From assembly GCA_005776725.1 (NCBI GenBank), contig SXOO01000267.1:58708-122707 (forward strand): DNA of 64,000 bases, read 5' to 3'. Shown here piece by piece: positions 19,771 to 29,121 of the stretch; within the stretch, counting starts at the first letter, position 1; the number at the start of each line of letters is the position of its first letter. Below the pieces are notes generated by a model. The model saw only the letters and a list, made by a program, of their open reading frames with translations. It did no database searches and had not been told where the DNA came from. The translations under genes and the position numbers were made by a program. The DNA comes from Pseudomonadota bacterium (GTDB taxonomy: Bacteria; Myxococcota_A; UBA9042; GCA-2863065).

Positions 19771-21114
19771 TCAGCGCGGGTCACACCGCAGCAAAAAGCC
19801 CGGTCGGCAGGGGTCGTAGACGTTCTGGTAGGTCTTGTCGTCCCAGCAGTCGCAGCAGCACTCGAGGGTGTAGGTCCGCCCCGCGTTCGCCGGGCACTCG
19901 GTCTGCTCGCAGGCGATGGTCTCCCGCGAGAACGAGAACCCCGCGGCGCACCCGTCCGAGCTGTCTTCGGTGACCGGACACGTCGGCGCCTCGGGCTCGG
20001 TGACGGGCTCGTCGGGCTCGCAACCCTGATCGCTCTTGCCCGAGACCGTCGACGGGCACGAAGTCGGCGCGTTCTCGCAGAAGAACACCACGTGGGGGTA
20101 CGCGCGCTGCACCGAGTCGCGGTTCGGGAGGTTCCGGCCATGGACGAGGTACGGGTAGATCTCGCTGTTTCTGAGGTCGCGCAGCCCATGACCGGGCCGG
20201 TCGATCTCGTCGAAGGGCTGGTCCACTCGGACGTCCTTCCCGCACGTCTCGAGCTCGGTCAGCATGGCCTGCGTCACGTTCAGGCGGCCGCGGACCACGA
20301 GGCGCCCGTCGGCCATCGTCAGGAACGCGCTGTGCGCCACGTTCTGCCTGAAGCCGTCGTCCCCCACGGGCAAGGCCCCCCCGAACAACGCCACCACCGC
20401 CTCGCCCCGCTGTACCGACGCGGTGAGCTCCGCCGCGAGGGCGGCGTTGGACGGCGTCCCCGGGGCCAGCTCCCCACACGGCCGGAAGAGCCCCTTCAGG
20501 ATCTTCTGGAGCGTGGCCGGGGAGTACTGGTCCTCACCGGGTTGGGCCCCCAGCTCTGCCACGGGCACGTTCGTCGCAGCCGACAGCGCCGCGAGATCCC
20601 GCCCCGGGGCGCCCTGCCAGGCCTCGAAGAGCATGTCGCGCGTGCCAGCGTGGCAGTTCTGGAGCACCGCCTTCGCGCTGAAGTGGTGGATCAGCCCGGT
20701 GGCGACCGTGCCGGACGAGTCCACCGTGAAGACCGAACCCGTGGGCGTGAGGTCTCCGCTGTCCAAGAACCACTGGCTCGAGAGCGCCGTGAGCTCTGTT
20801 CCTGGTGGCAGCGGCTCACGGAGCCGGATCTCGAGCGTAGCCGGCTGGGCGAACACGAGTCCGTCGGGCTCGAGGTCCACCGCGCCGCCCCGGACATTGC
20901 TCGTGCCGAAGTCGACCGGCGTGAGAGTGATCTCGGTGGTCTCCGAGAGCGCCCCGGGCGGGATGATGAGCCGGTCTCCCCGACCGGACACCAGCGCCCC
21001 GCCCTCGACGCCGATCTCGGCCGCGGCTTGCGCCTCGATGAGCAGGGGGAGGCTGGGCTCACCCGAGCGACAGGCCGCGCAGAGGCCCACGAACAACACA
21101 GACAGAGTTCTCAT
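19771..21114 (-). CDS. Lipoprotein with ZU5-like region
   Basis: MRTLSVLFVGLCAACRS lipobox; GGALVSGRGDRLIIPPGALSETTEITLTPVD resembles ZU5-type beta domain. Confidence 0.6.
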   Translation of the reverse strand: MRTLSVLFVGLCAACRSGEPSLPLLIEAQAAAEIGVEGGALVSGRGDRLIIPPGALSETTEITLTPVDFGTSNVRGGAVDLEPDGLVFAQPATLEIRLREPLPPGTELTALSSQWFLDSGDLTPTGSVFTVDSSGTVATGLIHHFSAKAVLQNCHAGTRDMLFEAWQGAPGRDLAALSAATNVPVAELGAQPGEDQYSPATLQKILKGLFRPCGELAPGTPSNAALAAELTASVQRGEAVVALFGGALPVGDDGFRQNVAHSAFLTMADGRLVVRGRLNVTQAMLTELETCGKDVRVDQPFDEIDRPGHGLRDLRNSEIYPYLVHGRNLPNRDSVQRAYPHVVFFCENAPTSCPSTVSGKSDQGCEPDEPVTEPEAPTCPVTEDSSDGCAAGFSFSRETIACEQTECPANAGRTYTLECCCDCWDDKTYQNVYDPCRPGFLLRCDPR

Positions 21115-21195
21115 GACACTCCCCTCTTCACCGTAGTGATCACCGCACGGCCAAAGCGCGTCGGCGGACAGGTCCCTGGGTCGAACGCGAAGCGC

Positions 21196-22920
21196 TCAGA
21201 ACTTCACGATGGTCGAGGTCTTGGCGAGCGTGGTGTTCGCGCAGATCAGGTTGAAGCCCGGGGCCGTGTCGGTGACGAGCGTGGAGCGCGTCTCGGTGGC
21301 GGCGTTGAAGGGGAGGCTCCAGATCTTCTGCAGCTCGGCGCCCGACACCACCGCGGACACCTCGGTGGTGGTCCGCGCGCCGCCTGCCACCACCGTGAGC
21401 GTGTCGACCACCTCGCTCGCGCCGCCGGGGACAGCGGCGAACATGACGTGCCCGGCCGCGTCGGTGCTCTGCTCATTGATCATCGAGTAGCCGTCGGTGC
21501 CGGAGACGGTGAGGGTGAGGGCGACATCGGGGCTCGGGGGGGCGATCACGGCCGACGGGGTGTAGGCGGTGCCCGCGGCGGGGTCAGCGGGATTCGTGAC
21601 CAGGGTGAGGCTGTCGATCGTGAGCGGACGGCCCGCGAGGCCCTCGAAGATCGCGTCCGCAGCGGGGTTCGCGAAGCGCGTGGAGATCGCGCCGCTCCAG
21701 CCGAGGAAAGCGCCGGCGCCCCTGCCGCGGAAGCTGTCACGGAGGCTGGTCCCGCCGCTGACGGCGCGCCCGCTGTGGCAGGCGTCGGCATAGACCAGCG
21801 TGTTCGGGTACTCGACGGAGGCGAAGAACGCCGGAGTCAGCGCCCAGTAGGCCCGGCCCTTGTGGGCGATCACCCCGAGCCAGCTCGGCAGCTCACCGCC
21901 GAAGCGCTCGGTGAAGGTCAGCAGGTCCTGGTGCAGACCAGGCGACTTCGGGTCTCCGGCGAGCGGGATCTCGGTGGAGATGAGGTTGCCGCGAGTGCTG
22001 TCGAAGGCCTTGGAGACTCCCCCGTGGCTCGAGAGATAGAGCACGCCACAGCCCGGCAGCGCCTCACGGAGGGCGAAGACGTCGGCGGGGGTGGAGAGGC
22101 GAAGGGTCTTGGTGGTGTAGCCGGCGCGGCGCAGGGAGCCGTCGACCTCGCCGAGGCTCTGCCCGAACTCGCCCTGGAACGCGGTAACCACGCAGGCGGT
22201 TTTCGAGCGCGGATGCGTGGCCTCCTGGCACACGATGCCGCCATCCGCGCCCTCCAGCGCGCCCTGGAGACCGCCGAGGTCGGAGGCAGCCCACTCGTCC
22301 CGCTCCTTCGAGTCGGTCAGCACCCCCACCGGGAACGCCGTCCCAGCCGTGACGATCACGGTGCCGCCGTCCTCCGACAGCTCGGCCTCTCCGGCCTGCG
22401 CGGCCAGCAGCCGGTCGATCGGGTCCGTGACGCCCTGTGCAACCAGGGCCTCGAACTCCAGAGATACGCGCTGCGCGGACTCAGCGGCTGCCGCGAGCTC
22501 CAGAGTGCGCGGGTCGGCGCCCTCGGGGACAGGGATTCCCGGGTCCGTGGGCGCTGGCGCGCCGGTCCCAGTGGACGTTCCCGGGTCCGTGGGCGCTGGC
22601 GCGCCGGTGCCGGCGGACGGGTCCTCGTCGGGCACGTCTCCGGGTCGGCCGCCACCAAAGAACTCGCACCCTGAGGCTGTCACCGCAAACAAGGCGGCGG
22701 CAAGCCGGCGTGACCACCGGACGGCCCCCCGGGCCGGCCGCGCGGGGGTCTGGGGGTCGCTCCCCAGGAGAGTACCGACCGCCCCGCGGGCCTGCCCCTC
22801 GGGGGTCTGGGGGTCGCTCCCCAGGAGAGTACCCGCGGGGGTCTGGGGGTCGCTCCCCAGGAGAGTACCTGCGCGGGTCTGGGGGGTGCGCAAGGGGAAG
22901 GAAGCAGCTGCTGGGTTCAT
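21196..22920 (-). CDS. Caspase/CHAT-like (clan CD) peptidase lipoprotein with N-terminal repeat extension
   Basis: LYLSSHGGV (His) and LVYADACHSGRAVSGG (Cys) spaced as in clan CD; lipobox LAAALFAVTASGCEFF; ATG 22920 with GGAG upstream. Confidence 0.6.
   Translation of the reverse strand: MNPAAASFPLRTPQTRAGTLLGSDPQTPAGTLLGSDPQTPEGQARGAVGTLLGSDPQTPARPARGAVRWSRRLAAALFAVTASGCEFFGGGRPGDVPDEDPSAGTGAPAPTDPGTSTGTGAPAPTDPGIPVPEGADPRTLELAAAAESAQRVSLEFEALVAQGVTDPIDRLLAAQAGEAELSEDGGTVIVTAGTAFPVGVLTDSKERDEWAASDLGGLQGALEGADGGIVCQEATHPRSKTACVVTAFQGEFGQSLGEVDGSLRRAGYTTKTLRLSTPADVFALREALPGCGVLYLSSHGGVSKAFDSTRGNLISTEIPLAGDPKSPGLHQDLLTFTERFGGELPSWLGVIAHKGRAYWALTPAFFASVEYPNTLVYADACHSGRAVSGGTSLRDSFRGRGAGAFLGWSGAISTRFANPAADAIFEGLAGRPLTIDSLTLVTNPADPAAGTAYTPSAVIAPPSPDVALTLTVSGTDGYSMINEQSTDAAGHVMFAAVPGGASEVVDTLTVVAGGARTTTEVSAVVSGAELQKIWSLPFNAATETRSTLVTDTAPGFNLICANTTLAKTSTIVKF
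22744..22869 (-). repeat. Three exact 33-bp in-frame direct repeats encoding GTLLGSDPQTP
   Basis: gggggtctgggggtcgctccccaggagagtacc at 22744-22776, 22801-22833 and 22837-22869; start-to-start spacings 57 and 36 nt. Confidence 0.95.
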
Positions 22921-23050
22921 GGGAGACTCCGAGTGAGCCCAATGGGCTCGGGCAAAAGGAAGACGACGCCGCGGACAACCCGAGGCGGCCGCCGGGAGGG
23001 CGGCTCCACTTCCTTCATTGCCGCGCGGCGAGCCGAGCGGACACGACCCC

Positions 23051-23079
23051 ATTTTAATTCTCGAAGTAAACCCTATCAG
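23051..23079 (-). promoter_or_regulatory. Possible sigma70-type promoter upstream of the caspase-like gene
   Basis: Reverse complement CTGATA-17 bp-TAAAAT in a locally AT-richer stretch just after the kinase gene. Confidence 0.3.
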
Positions 23080-23102
23080 GCCCCTGCGCCCCTGCCCCAG
23101 CC

Positions 23103-26045
23103 TCAGCGCGGTTGCGCGCTCAGCCCGCTCCCCGGACCCGAGTCGCCGGACCCAAGACCGGCGGCCGCGGCCACCTGCCATTCGAGGGAGGCCGCCGAAC
23201 GCGCCTTCCTTGCGGCTTGGCCCGCGTCCGCCGTTCGGCCGAGAGCCTGCAGCGCCAGGGCCCGCCCCTGGTGGCCCAGGAACGCCGTCTCCGACGACCG
23301 GGTGGCCGCCTCGAGCGGGCCCAACGCCGCTTCGTAGCGGGCGCCGCGGACCGCCACGATCCCACGGAGCAGGTCGCTGAAGACATCGTCCCCCGCCCCG
23401 GCGAGGTGGACGACCGCGGCCGCGTCTTCTCCCCGACACAGCCGCGCGGCCGCGGCGAGCGCGTGCTGCGCGTGATCCCCGGGCTCCCGGGCCAGCTGCG
23501 CCTCCGCGACCTCCAAGGCCCGATCGGGGCCCTGGAGCGCGGAGAGCTCCTCAGTCCGCCGGCGCAGCAGCACCCGAGACAGCGCCGCCGGATCGAGGAG
23601 GAGCGCCCGCCGCCGCGAGGTAGCCGCCTCCGCCGCGCGATCGAGCGTGTCGAGCGCGTTCGCCCGCGCCCAGTGGGTCCAGGGGTCGTCGGGGGCCAGC
23701 GCCAACGCCCGGTCGAAGTCGGCGAGCCCCACGACGATCCGCACCTGATCGCCCTGCTCAAGGGCGTCCTCCAGGATCGCGCGGCCTCGGCCCTCCAGCG
23801 CCCGCGGGTAATCCGGCCGCAGGCTGAGCGCCAGGTCGAAGGCGAGCTCCGCGCCCCGCCTGTCGTCCTGGGCTGACAGCGCCCAGCCGAGCAAGAAGGG
23901 CGGCCAGTAGCTCCTGGGATCGAGGCGCACGGCGTCGGCCAGCAAGCGAGTCGCGGCCTCCATCGGCTCGTCGAGGTCGAGCCCCGGCGCAGCAGCGGTG
24001 AGCACCGGCAGCAAGTCGGCCACGGCCGAGTCCGGGAACTGGTCGAGCCAGAGGTGCAGGAGCCCCAGGAAGAACGCGTCCGCCGCGGTGGGCCCAGCCG
24101 GGAGCGGGGGCGCGGAGCCGCCCCCGAAGCCCATCGCGTCACACACGGCGTGGATGAGGCGACCGTACACGCTGGGCTCGAAGCTCGCAGCCCGCCGGAC
24201 CGCGGCCACCGCCGGCGGACAGCGCGCCGCGAGCTCCTCCGGGGTGGCCACTGCGAGCGCCCGGGAGATCCGGACCGAGGCGGAGAGCAGGATCAAGCGG
24301 TGGACGGCCGCGGTGACGATGCGCCGGCGCTCCACAGGCAGATCGGCCACCGGCAGCGCCTCCCACCAGCGCTCGCCGTTGGCGCCGACGGCCTCCAACG
24401 CCGCATCGGCGGCTTCGAGGGACGCGACGTAGCGCTCCTCGCCCGACAGGAACTGCGCCAGGTCGCCCAGCCTCTCGAGGCGCTCCAGGCGCTCGAGGCG
24501 ACCGCGCAGCGCTGAGAGCCGTGCCGCGAGGCCGCCCAGCGACGGCTCGCCGTCCAGCGCGGGCAGCACAGCGCCCAGCTGGTCCGTCGCGGCTGCGTAC
24601 CGACCGGAGCCAGCGTCGGCCAGGGCCACCGCCTCAACCTGCGCCGCGCGCTGGGTGAGCTCGCCCACGCGCTGGGCCTCCGAGAGCGCCTGCAGGCGCT
24701 CGCCGCGCTGCCAGAGGAAGCCGGCGACCACGGCCAGCGCCGTGAGGAGCGACGCCGCCACCCCTCCCGCGGCCCACGCGGTGCGATGGCGCCGCATCGA
24801 GCGTCCGAGCCGGGCAAGCGCGGTGTCGGGCAGGGCCGAGACCGGCTCGTCGGCGAGGTACCGCTCGAGATCCCGAGCGAAGTCGCCCGCGTTCGCGTAC
24901 CGCTGGGCCGGATCGGCGGCCATCGCCTTGCCGCAGAGGGCGTCCAGGGCCCTCGGGACCGACGGGCGCACCGAGCGCGCGGACGGCGCGCGGGCTGGCG
25001 GGCCGGCCGCGGCCGTGATGACCGCCGTGCCGGAGCTCCCGACGCGCGCAGGGCGCCCAGTCAGCACCTCGAACAGCGTGGCCCCGAGCGCGAAGACGTC
25101 AGCGCCTTCACGCGCGCCCTCCCCTCGCGCTTGCTCTGGCGCCATGTACGCCGGCGTGCCGAGCAACGCGCCTTCGCGAGTGAGTTCGTGGCCGCCGTCG
25201 ACGCCGCCCCCGCCCGCGTCGATCGCCGGGCTCGCGTCCTCGTCGCCCACCCGCTTCCCGATCCCCCAGTCGAGCACCACCGTCTCGCCGTAGTCGCCCA
25301 CGAGCACGTTCGCCGGCTTCAGGTCCCGATGGATCTCGCCGCGGCTGTGCGCGAAGTCCACCGCCCTCGCCACGGCGAGCACCACGTCCAGGGCGCGCCG
25401 CTCCAACACCCGATCCACGATCGGCGCCTTGTGAAGCTCGGCCACCACCGCTGCGAGCGTGCGCCCCTGGAGCAGCTTCATCGCGAAGTAAGGGACCCGG
25501 TCCTTCGGATCGCCCACGTCGTGCACCGGGACGATCCCGGGGTGCTCGAGCCCCGCGGCCAGGCGCGCCTCCCCCAGGAAGCGGGCCCGCGCGGCCGGAT
25601 CTTCGCTCCGGTGCAGCACCTTGACGGCCACATCTCGGCCCAGCCGCGGGTCGTGGGCCCGCCAGACGGCGCCGAAGCCCCCGCGGCCGTGCTCTCCCAC
25701 CAGGACGTAGTGCCCGAGCACCCGCCCCGCCTGGAGGCGCCCGGCTGCTACCTCCCGCGCCGCCTCGGCGGCCTCCTCGAGCCGGGCCGCTCGCACGGGC
25801 TCGGCCAGGAGCGGGAAACGCGCGGTGAGACCCTCGAGATCCGGGGTCTCCCCGGCCGCCGCGGCGAGCTCGAGGTCGATCGCGACCAGCTCCTCCAGCG
25901 TCGCGCCGTAGCTGGCCGACCCAGCGGCGGGCAAGAAGTCCTCGATCCGTGGGCGTCCGGTTCGCCACGCGGCCTCGAAAGCGCGGCGTGCGCCCTCGTC
26001 TACGCCGCCTCCCGGGTCTCCCCGCCCATCGGCGCCATCGCTCAT
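23103..26045 (-). CDS. Membrane Ser/Thr protein kinase (Hanks-type) with TPR-like C-terminal region
   Basis: GEHGRGGFGAVWRAHDPRLGRDVAVKVL, HRDLKPANVLVGDYGETVVLDWGIGK, APEQARGEG; TM segment AAGGVAASLLTALAVVAGFLW. Confidence 0.9.
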   Translation of the reverse strand: MSDGADGRGDPGGGVDEGARRAFEAAWRTGRPRIEDFLPAAGSASYGATLEELVAIDLELAAAAGETPDLEGLTARFPLLAEPVRAARLEEAAEAAREVAAGRLQAGRVLGHYVLVGEHGRGGFGAVWRAHDPRLGRDVAVKVLHRSEDPAARARFLGEARLAAGLEHPGIVPVHDVGDPKDRVPYFAMKLLQGRTLAAVVAELHKAPIVDRVLERRALDVVLAVARAVDFAHSRGEIHRDLKPANVLVGDYGETVVLDWGIGKRVGDEDASPAIDAGGGGVDGGHELTREGALLGTPAYMAPEQARGEGAREGADVFALGATLFEVLTGRPARVGSSGTAVITAAAGPPARAPSARSVRPSVPRALDALCGKAMAADPAQRYANAGDFARDLERYLADEPVSALPDTALARLGRSMRRHRTAWAAGGVAASLLTALAVVAGFLWQRGERLQALSEAQRVGELTQRAAQVEAVALADAGSGRYAAATDQLGAVLPALDGEPSLGGLAARLSALRGRLERLERLERLGDLAQFLSGEERYVASLEAADAALEAVGANGERWWEALPVADLPVERRRIVTAAVHRLILLSASVRISRALAVATPEELAARCPPAVAAVRRAASFEPSVYGRLIHAVCDAMGFGGGSAPPLPAGPTAADAFFLGLLHLWLDQFPDSAVADLLPVLTAAAPGLDLDEPMEAATRLLADAVRLDPRSYWPPFLLGWALSAQDDRRGAELAFDLALSLRPDYPRALEGRGRAILEDALEQGDQVRIVVGLADFDRALALAPDDPWTHWARANALDTLDRAAEAATSRRRALLLDPAALSRVLLRRRTEELSALQGPDRALEVAEAQLAREPGDHAQHALAAAARLCRGEDAAAVVHLAGAGDDVFSDLLRGIVAVRGARYEAALGPLEAATRSSETAFLGHQGRALALQALGRTADAGQAARKARSAASLEWQVAAAAGLGSGDSGPGSGLSAQPR

Positions 26046-26665
26046 GCCGCGAAGAGCGCCTGAGACAGCTCGACGCGCACTCTTTCGAGCAGCCGTCGCA
26101 CCGTGCGCTCCGAGCAGCCGAGCTCCACCGCGATGTCGGCGTTGGTGCGGTCGTCCATCTTCAGCACCACCAAGGCTCTCGCCTCGGGCTCGAAGCCCTC
26201 GAGGACGTTCTCGAGCGCGTCCGCCACCAAGGCCGCCTCGTCGGCTTCCACGCGTTGGGTCAGCGGGCCAGCGTCATAGGGTGCGGCGTCGAGGTGCTGC
26301 TCGGCGTCGATGCTCCGGCGCTGCCGCTGGTGAAATCGGGCCTGCTCCCGCGTCTTCGCGAGCGCGATGGCGCACAGCAGGCGCCACAGCTGGCCCGCGT
26401 CTTCGAGGACGAACTCGCCGCCACGCGCACGCCGCAGGAAGGTGCGGCACACGGACTGCGCGATGTCTTCGGGACCCACGCGGGTGAGGAGACGCGGGGA
26501 CAGCCGCCGCGCGGCGACGCCTTCGAGCGCAGCGCCGTAGCGCTCCCAGAAGTCCCGTTCGGCGCGACGGTCACCGGCGCGGAGGCCCGCGATCAGGATC
26601 GCGTCCGCGTCCTCGCCTGCGTCGCCAGGGGTGTCTCGCACGTTGACCCTCCCCACTGAGGTCAC
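26042..26665 (-). CDS. ECF-type RNA polymerase sigma factor
   Basis: AGLRAGDRRAERDFWERYGAAL...PEDIAQSVCRTFLRR...MDDRTNADIAVELGCSERTVRRLLERVR; ATGA overlap with kinase; start codon uncertain. Confidence 0.8.
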   Translation of the reverse strand: MTSVGRVNVRDTPGDAGEDADAILIAGLRAGDRRAERDFWERYGAALEGVAARRLSPRLLTRVGPEDIAQSVCRTFLRRARGGEFVLEDAGQLWRLLCAIALAKTREQARFHQRQRRSIDAEQHLDAAPYDAGPLTQRVEADEAALVADALENVLEGFEPEARALVVLKMDDRTNADIAVELGCSERTVRRLLERVRVELSQALFAA

Positions 26666-26808
26666 AAGTCCAATGAGATGCCCGACCTTCTCCGATCCGG
26701 GGCCGTCACGCCAGCGCTGCCAATCGGCTCGCGCGCCGGAAAAGAAGGCGCAACGGACGTCACGGGAGACTGGAACTCGGCGCTGCGGAGGCCTAAGTTG
26801 GGCGACGC

Positions 26809-28242
26809 ATGGCACACGCTCCTCACGCTCCCTCCGCGCCCCGCTGGCGCGGGCTCTTCTGCAACCGCACCCTCAACCTGCGCTCCGTCAAGGCCATCGG
26901 CTACGACATGGACTACACGCTCATCCACTACAAGGTGGAGGAGTGGGAGCGGCGGGCCTTCGAGACCTCGCGCGACAAGCTGGTCGCCGAGGGCCTCCCG
27001 CTGGCCGATGCGGTCTTCGACCCGAACGACGTCATCCGCGGTCTCATCCTCGACCGCGACCTCGGCAACGTGGTCAAGACCAACCGCTTCGGCTACATCA
27101 AGGCAGCCTCACACGGCACCCGCCCGCTCGACTTCGACAGCCTGCGAAAGACGTACTCCCGCACGATCGTCGACCTCGCGGACCCGCGCTGGATCTTCCT
27201 CAACACGCTGTTCTCGCTCTCCGAGGCGTCGCTCTACCTGCAGCTCGTCGATCGCAAGGACGCCGAGGCCCCAGCGGCTCCGGTGGACTACCGCGCGCTC
27301 TACGATCGCGTGCGCCGCGCCATCGACCTCTCCCACATGGAGGGCGCCCTCAAGGCCGAGATCATGGCCGACCCGGATCGTTTCGTTGAGCTCGACCCCG
27401 AGCTCCCGCTGACGCTCCTCGACCAGCGCCACTCGGGGAAGAAGCTCGCGCTGATCACCAACTCCGAGTGGGGCTACACGCGCTCCATGATGACCTACGC
27501 GTTCGACCGCTACCTGCCGCCGGGCAAGACCTGGCGCGATCTCTTCGACCTAGTCATCGTGGGCGCGCGCAAGCCGGACTTCTTCTCCGGCCGCCAGCCC
27601 GTCTTCGAGGTGGCCGACCCCGACACGGGGACGCTTCAACCCCTCATCAGCGGGTTCAAGCTGGGCGGCTGTTATTTCGGCGGGCACGCCGAGCTGGTAG
27701 AGCGCCTCTTCAACGTAGACGGGGCCGACATCCTGTACGTCGGCGACCATGTCTACACCGACGTGAAGATCTCGAAGGACGTGAGGCGGTGGCGCACGGC
27801 GCTGGTCCTGCGCGAGCTCGAGGCCGAGATCCAGGCGGCCGACAGCGCCCACGCGGCCCAAGAGGCCCTCGGGACGCTCATGGAGCAAAAGACCGAGCTC
27901 GAGAACCAGCTGTCGCAGATCCGTCTGGCGGTTCAGCGCCGCAAGGGGGGCTACACCGACCCCACGCCGGCGAGCGTGCGCGAGCTCGAGTCGGACTTCG
28001 CGCGGATCCGCCAGCGCGCCGTCGAGCTCGACGAGCGGATCGCCCCGCTGGCCAAGGCCGCAACAGAGGTCTTGAACCCGCGCTGGGGCCTCCTCATGCG
28101 CGCCGGCAACGACAAGAGCCACATGGCGCGGCACGTGGAGCGCCACGCCGACATCTATACGTCCAGGGTCTCGAACTTCCTCTACGCGACGCCGTTCGTG
28201 TACCTGCGCTCTCTCCGCGGCTCGTTGCCGCACGACCCCTGA
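26809..28242 (+). CDS. HAD-IG family 5'-nucleotidase
   Basis: SVKAIGYDMDYTLIHYKVEEWE...KKLALITNSEWGYTRSMM...DILYVGDHVYTDVKISK. Confidence 0.9.
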   Translation: MAHAPHAPSAPRWRGLFCNRTLNLRSVKAIGYDMDYTLIHYKVEEWERRAFETSRDKLVAEGLPLADAVFDPNDVIRGLILDRDLGNVVKTNRFGYIKAASHGTRPLDFDSLRKTYSRTIVDLADPRWIFLNTLFSLSEASLYLQLVDRKDAEAPAAPVDYRALYDRVRRAIDLSHMEGALKAEIMADPDRFVELDPELPLTLLDQRHSGKKLALITNSEWGYTRSMMTYAFDRYLPPGKTWRDLFDLVIVGARKPDFFSGRQPVFEVADPDTGTLQPLISGFKLGGCYFGGHAELVERLFNVDGADILYVGDHVYTDVKISKDVRRWRTALVLRELEAEIQAADSAHAAQEALGTLMEQKTELENQLSQIRLAVQRRKGGYTDPTPASVRELESDFARIRQRAVELDERIAPLAKAATEVLNPRWGLLMRAGNDKSHMARHVERHADIYTSRVSNFLYATPFVYLRSLRGSLPHDP

Positions 28243-28259
28243 GCCGCCCGCGCAGTGTG
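28213..28259 (+). repeat. Left copy of island-flanking imperfect direct repeat
   Basis: CTCCGCGGCTCGTTGCCGCACGACCCCTGAGCCGCCCGCGCAGTGTG; 43 of 47 positions shared with 44030-44075 (3 substitutions, 1 indel). Confidence 0.85.
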
Positions 28260-28322
28260 CCCCGCAGCCGGCGGTTGCGGAGCTCCTTGCCCGTCGGTGA
28301 TCGCCCACGTAGAACGACGGCT

Positions 28323-28394
28323 ATGCATCTAAACGACCTCCTCCCGGACTTCGGCACGGTGTTCGAGCCGCTTGTCATGACGCTGGCGTCGTGA
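28323..28394 (+). CDS. 23-aa mini-ORF MHLNDLLPDFGTVFEPLVMTLAS
   Basis: ATG 28323 to TGA 28394, overlapping (GTGA) the start of the 63-aa membrane ORF. Confidence 0.3.
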   Translation: MHLNDLLPDFGTVFEPLVMTLAS

Positions 28395-28582
28395 AGGCCT
28401 CTCTGCTCGGTCTCCTGAAACCCGAGATCTTTCTCGGGCTCGGAATTGCCGCCGGAACGATCGCCGTCATCCTGACGGGAAGCGCAAATCCGGGGGAACA
28501 CGAGATGCGCGCCGCCGGGAGCGTGCTCGGCACCGTTGCCGCCGGCTTCATCGTCGGCGCCGCGATACTCACCCGCAGGTAG
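28391..28582 (+). CDS. Small two-TM membrane protein
   Basis: KPEIFLGLGIAAGTIAVILTG and AAGSVLGTVAAGFIVGAAILTRR hydrophobic segments. Confidence 0.5.
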   Translation: MKASLLGLLKPEIFLGLGIAAGTIAVILTGSANPGEHEMRAAGSVLGTVAAGFIVGAAILTRR

Positions 28583-28728
28583 AGCTCAGTCGTCTCTCTT
28601 GGTTCATCCTCAGGAGCGTCCGGCGTCTTCGATGGTTGAGCGGCCCGCGCCCTAGCGCCTGTTCGTTTCTCCAACAGACTCCTGGGCACGCGCTCGCCGG
28701 TGCCGGCGCCGATACGCTGGGGCGCGGG

Positions 28729-29121
28729 TTACCTGGCGACGACTTTCAGACCGCTCACCGCCGCGACGGCCCCGAGATGAGAGTGCGCCGCCTCCGCCGT
28801 GCCCTTCGCCGGCACCGCGCTGCTCAAGTCGCGAAACCCTGCCTCGAGCGTCCCCCAGCCTTCGGCTACGCCGGCGCGGAAGGTGCCCCACGGGGCGGCC
28901 TTGCTCGGGGCCGCCTGGTAGTCGTCGTAGAGCGTCTGCACGGCCACGCACTGAGCGCGGAGTCCGTCCACACGAAGGCGCTGCGGGTCAGAGTCGCCGG
29001 CGCCTGCCTCCACGCAGCCCGCGGTGAGTACGTCCAGCCGGTTCGACCAGTCCTTCAGCTGAGCGCCCATCTTGGCCACGTTTGCGTCGCGTCTCATGTC
29101 TTGAGCCTGTGTGTTCGCCAT
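28729..29121 (-). CDS. Small coiled-coil protein, resembles sll1863-type stress-response family
   Basis: ANVAKMGAQLKDWSNRLDVLTAG...RVDGLRAQCVAVQTLYDDYQAA...TFRAGVAEGWGTLEAGFRDL heptad-like pattern; start at MANTQAQ. Confidence 0.5.
   Translation of the reverse strand: MANTQAQDMRRDANVAKMGAQLKDWSNRLDVLTAGCVEAGAGDSDPQRLRVDGLRAQCVAVQTLYDDYQAAPSKAAPWGTFRAGVAEGWGTLEAGFRDLSSAVPAKGTAEAAHSHLGAVAAVSGLKVVAR

Noticed and set aside
22744-22869. 33-bp repeats as a CRISPR-like array
   Set aside because: Spacers are 24 and 3 bp, the repeats are in frame and coding-compatible, and there are no cas genes
23440-26063. 425-aa plus ORF opposite the kinase
   Set aside because: Antisense of a well-supported Hanks kinase
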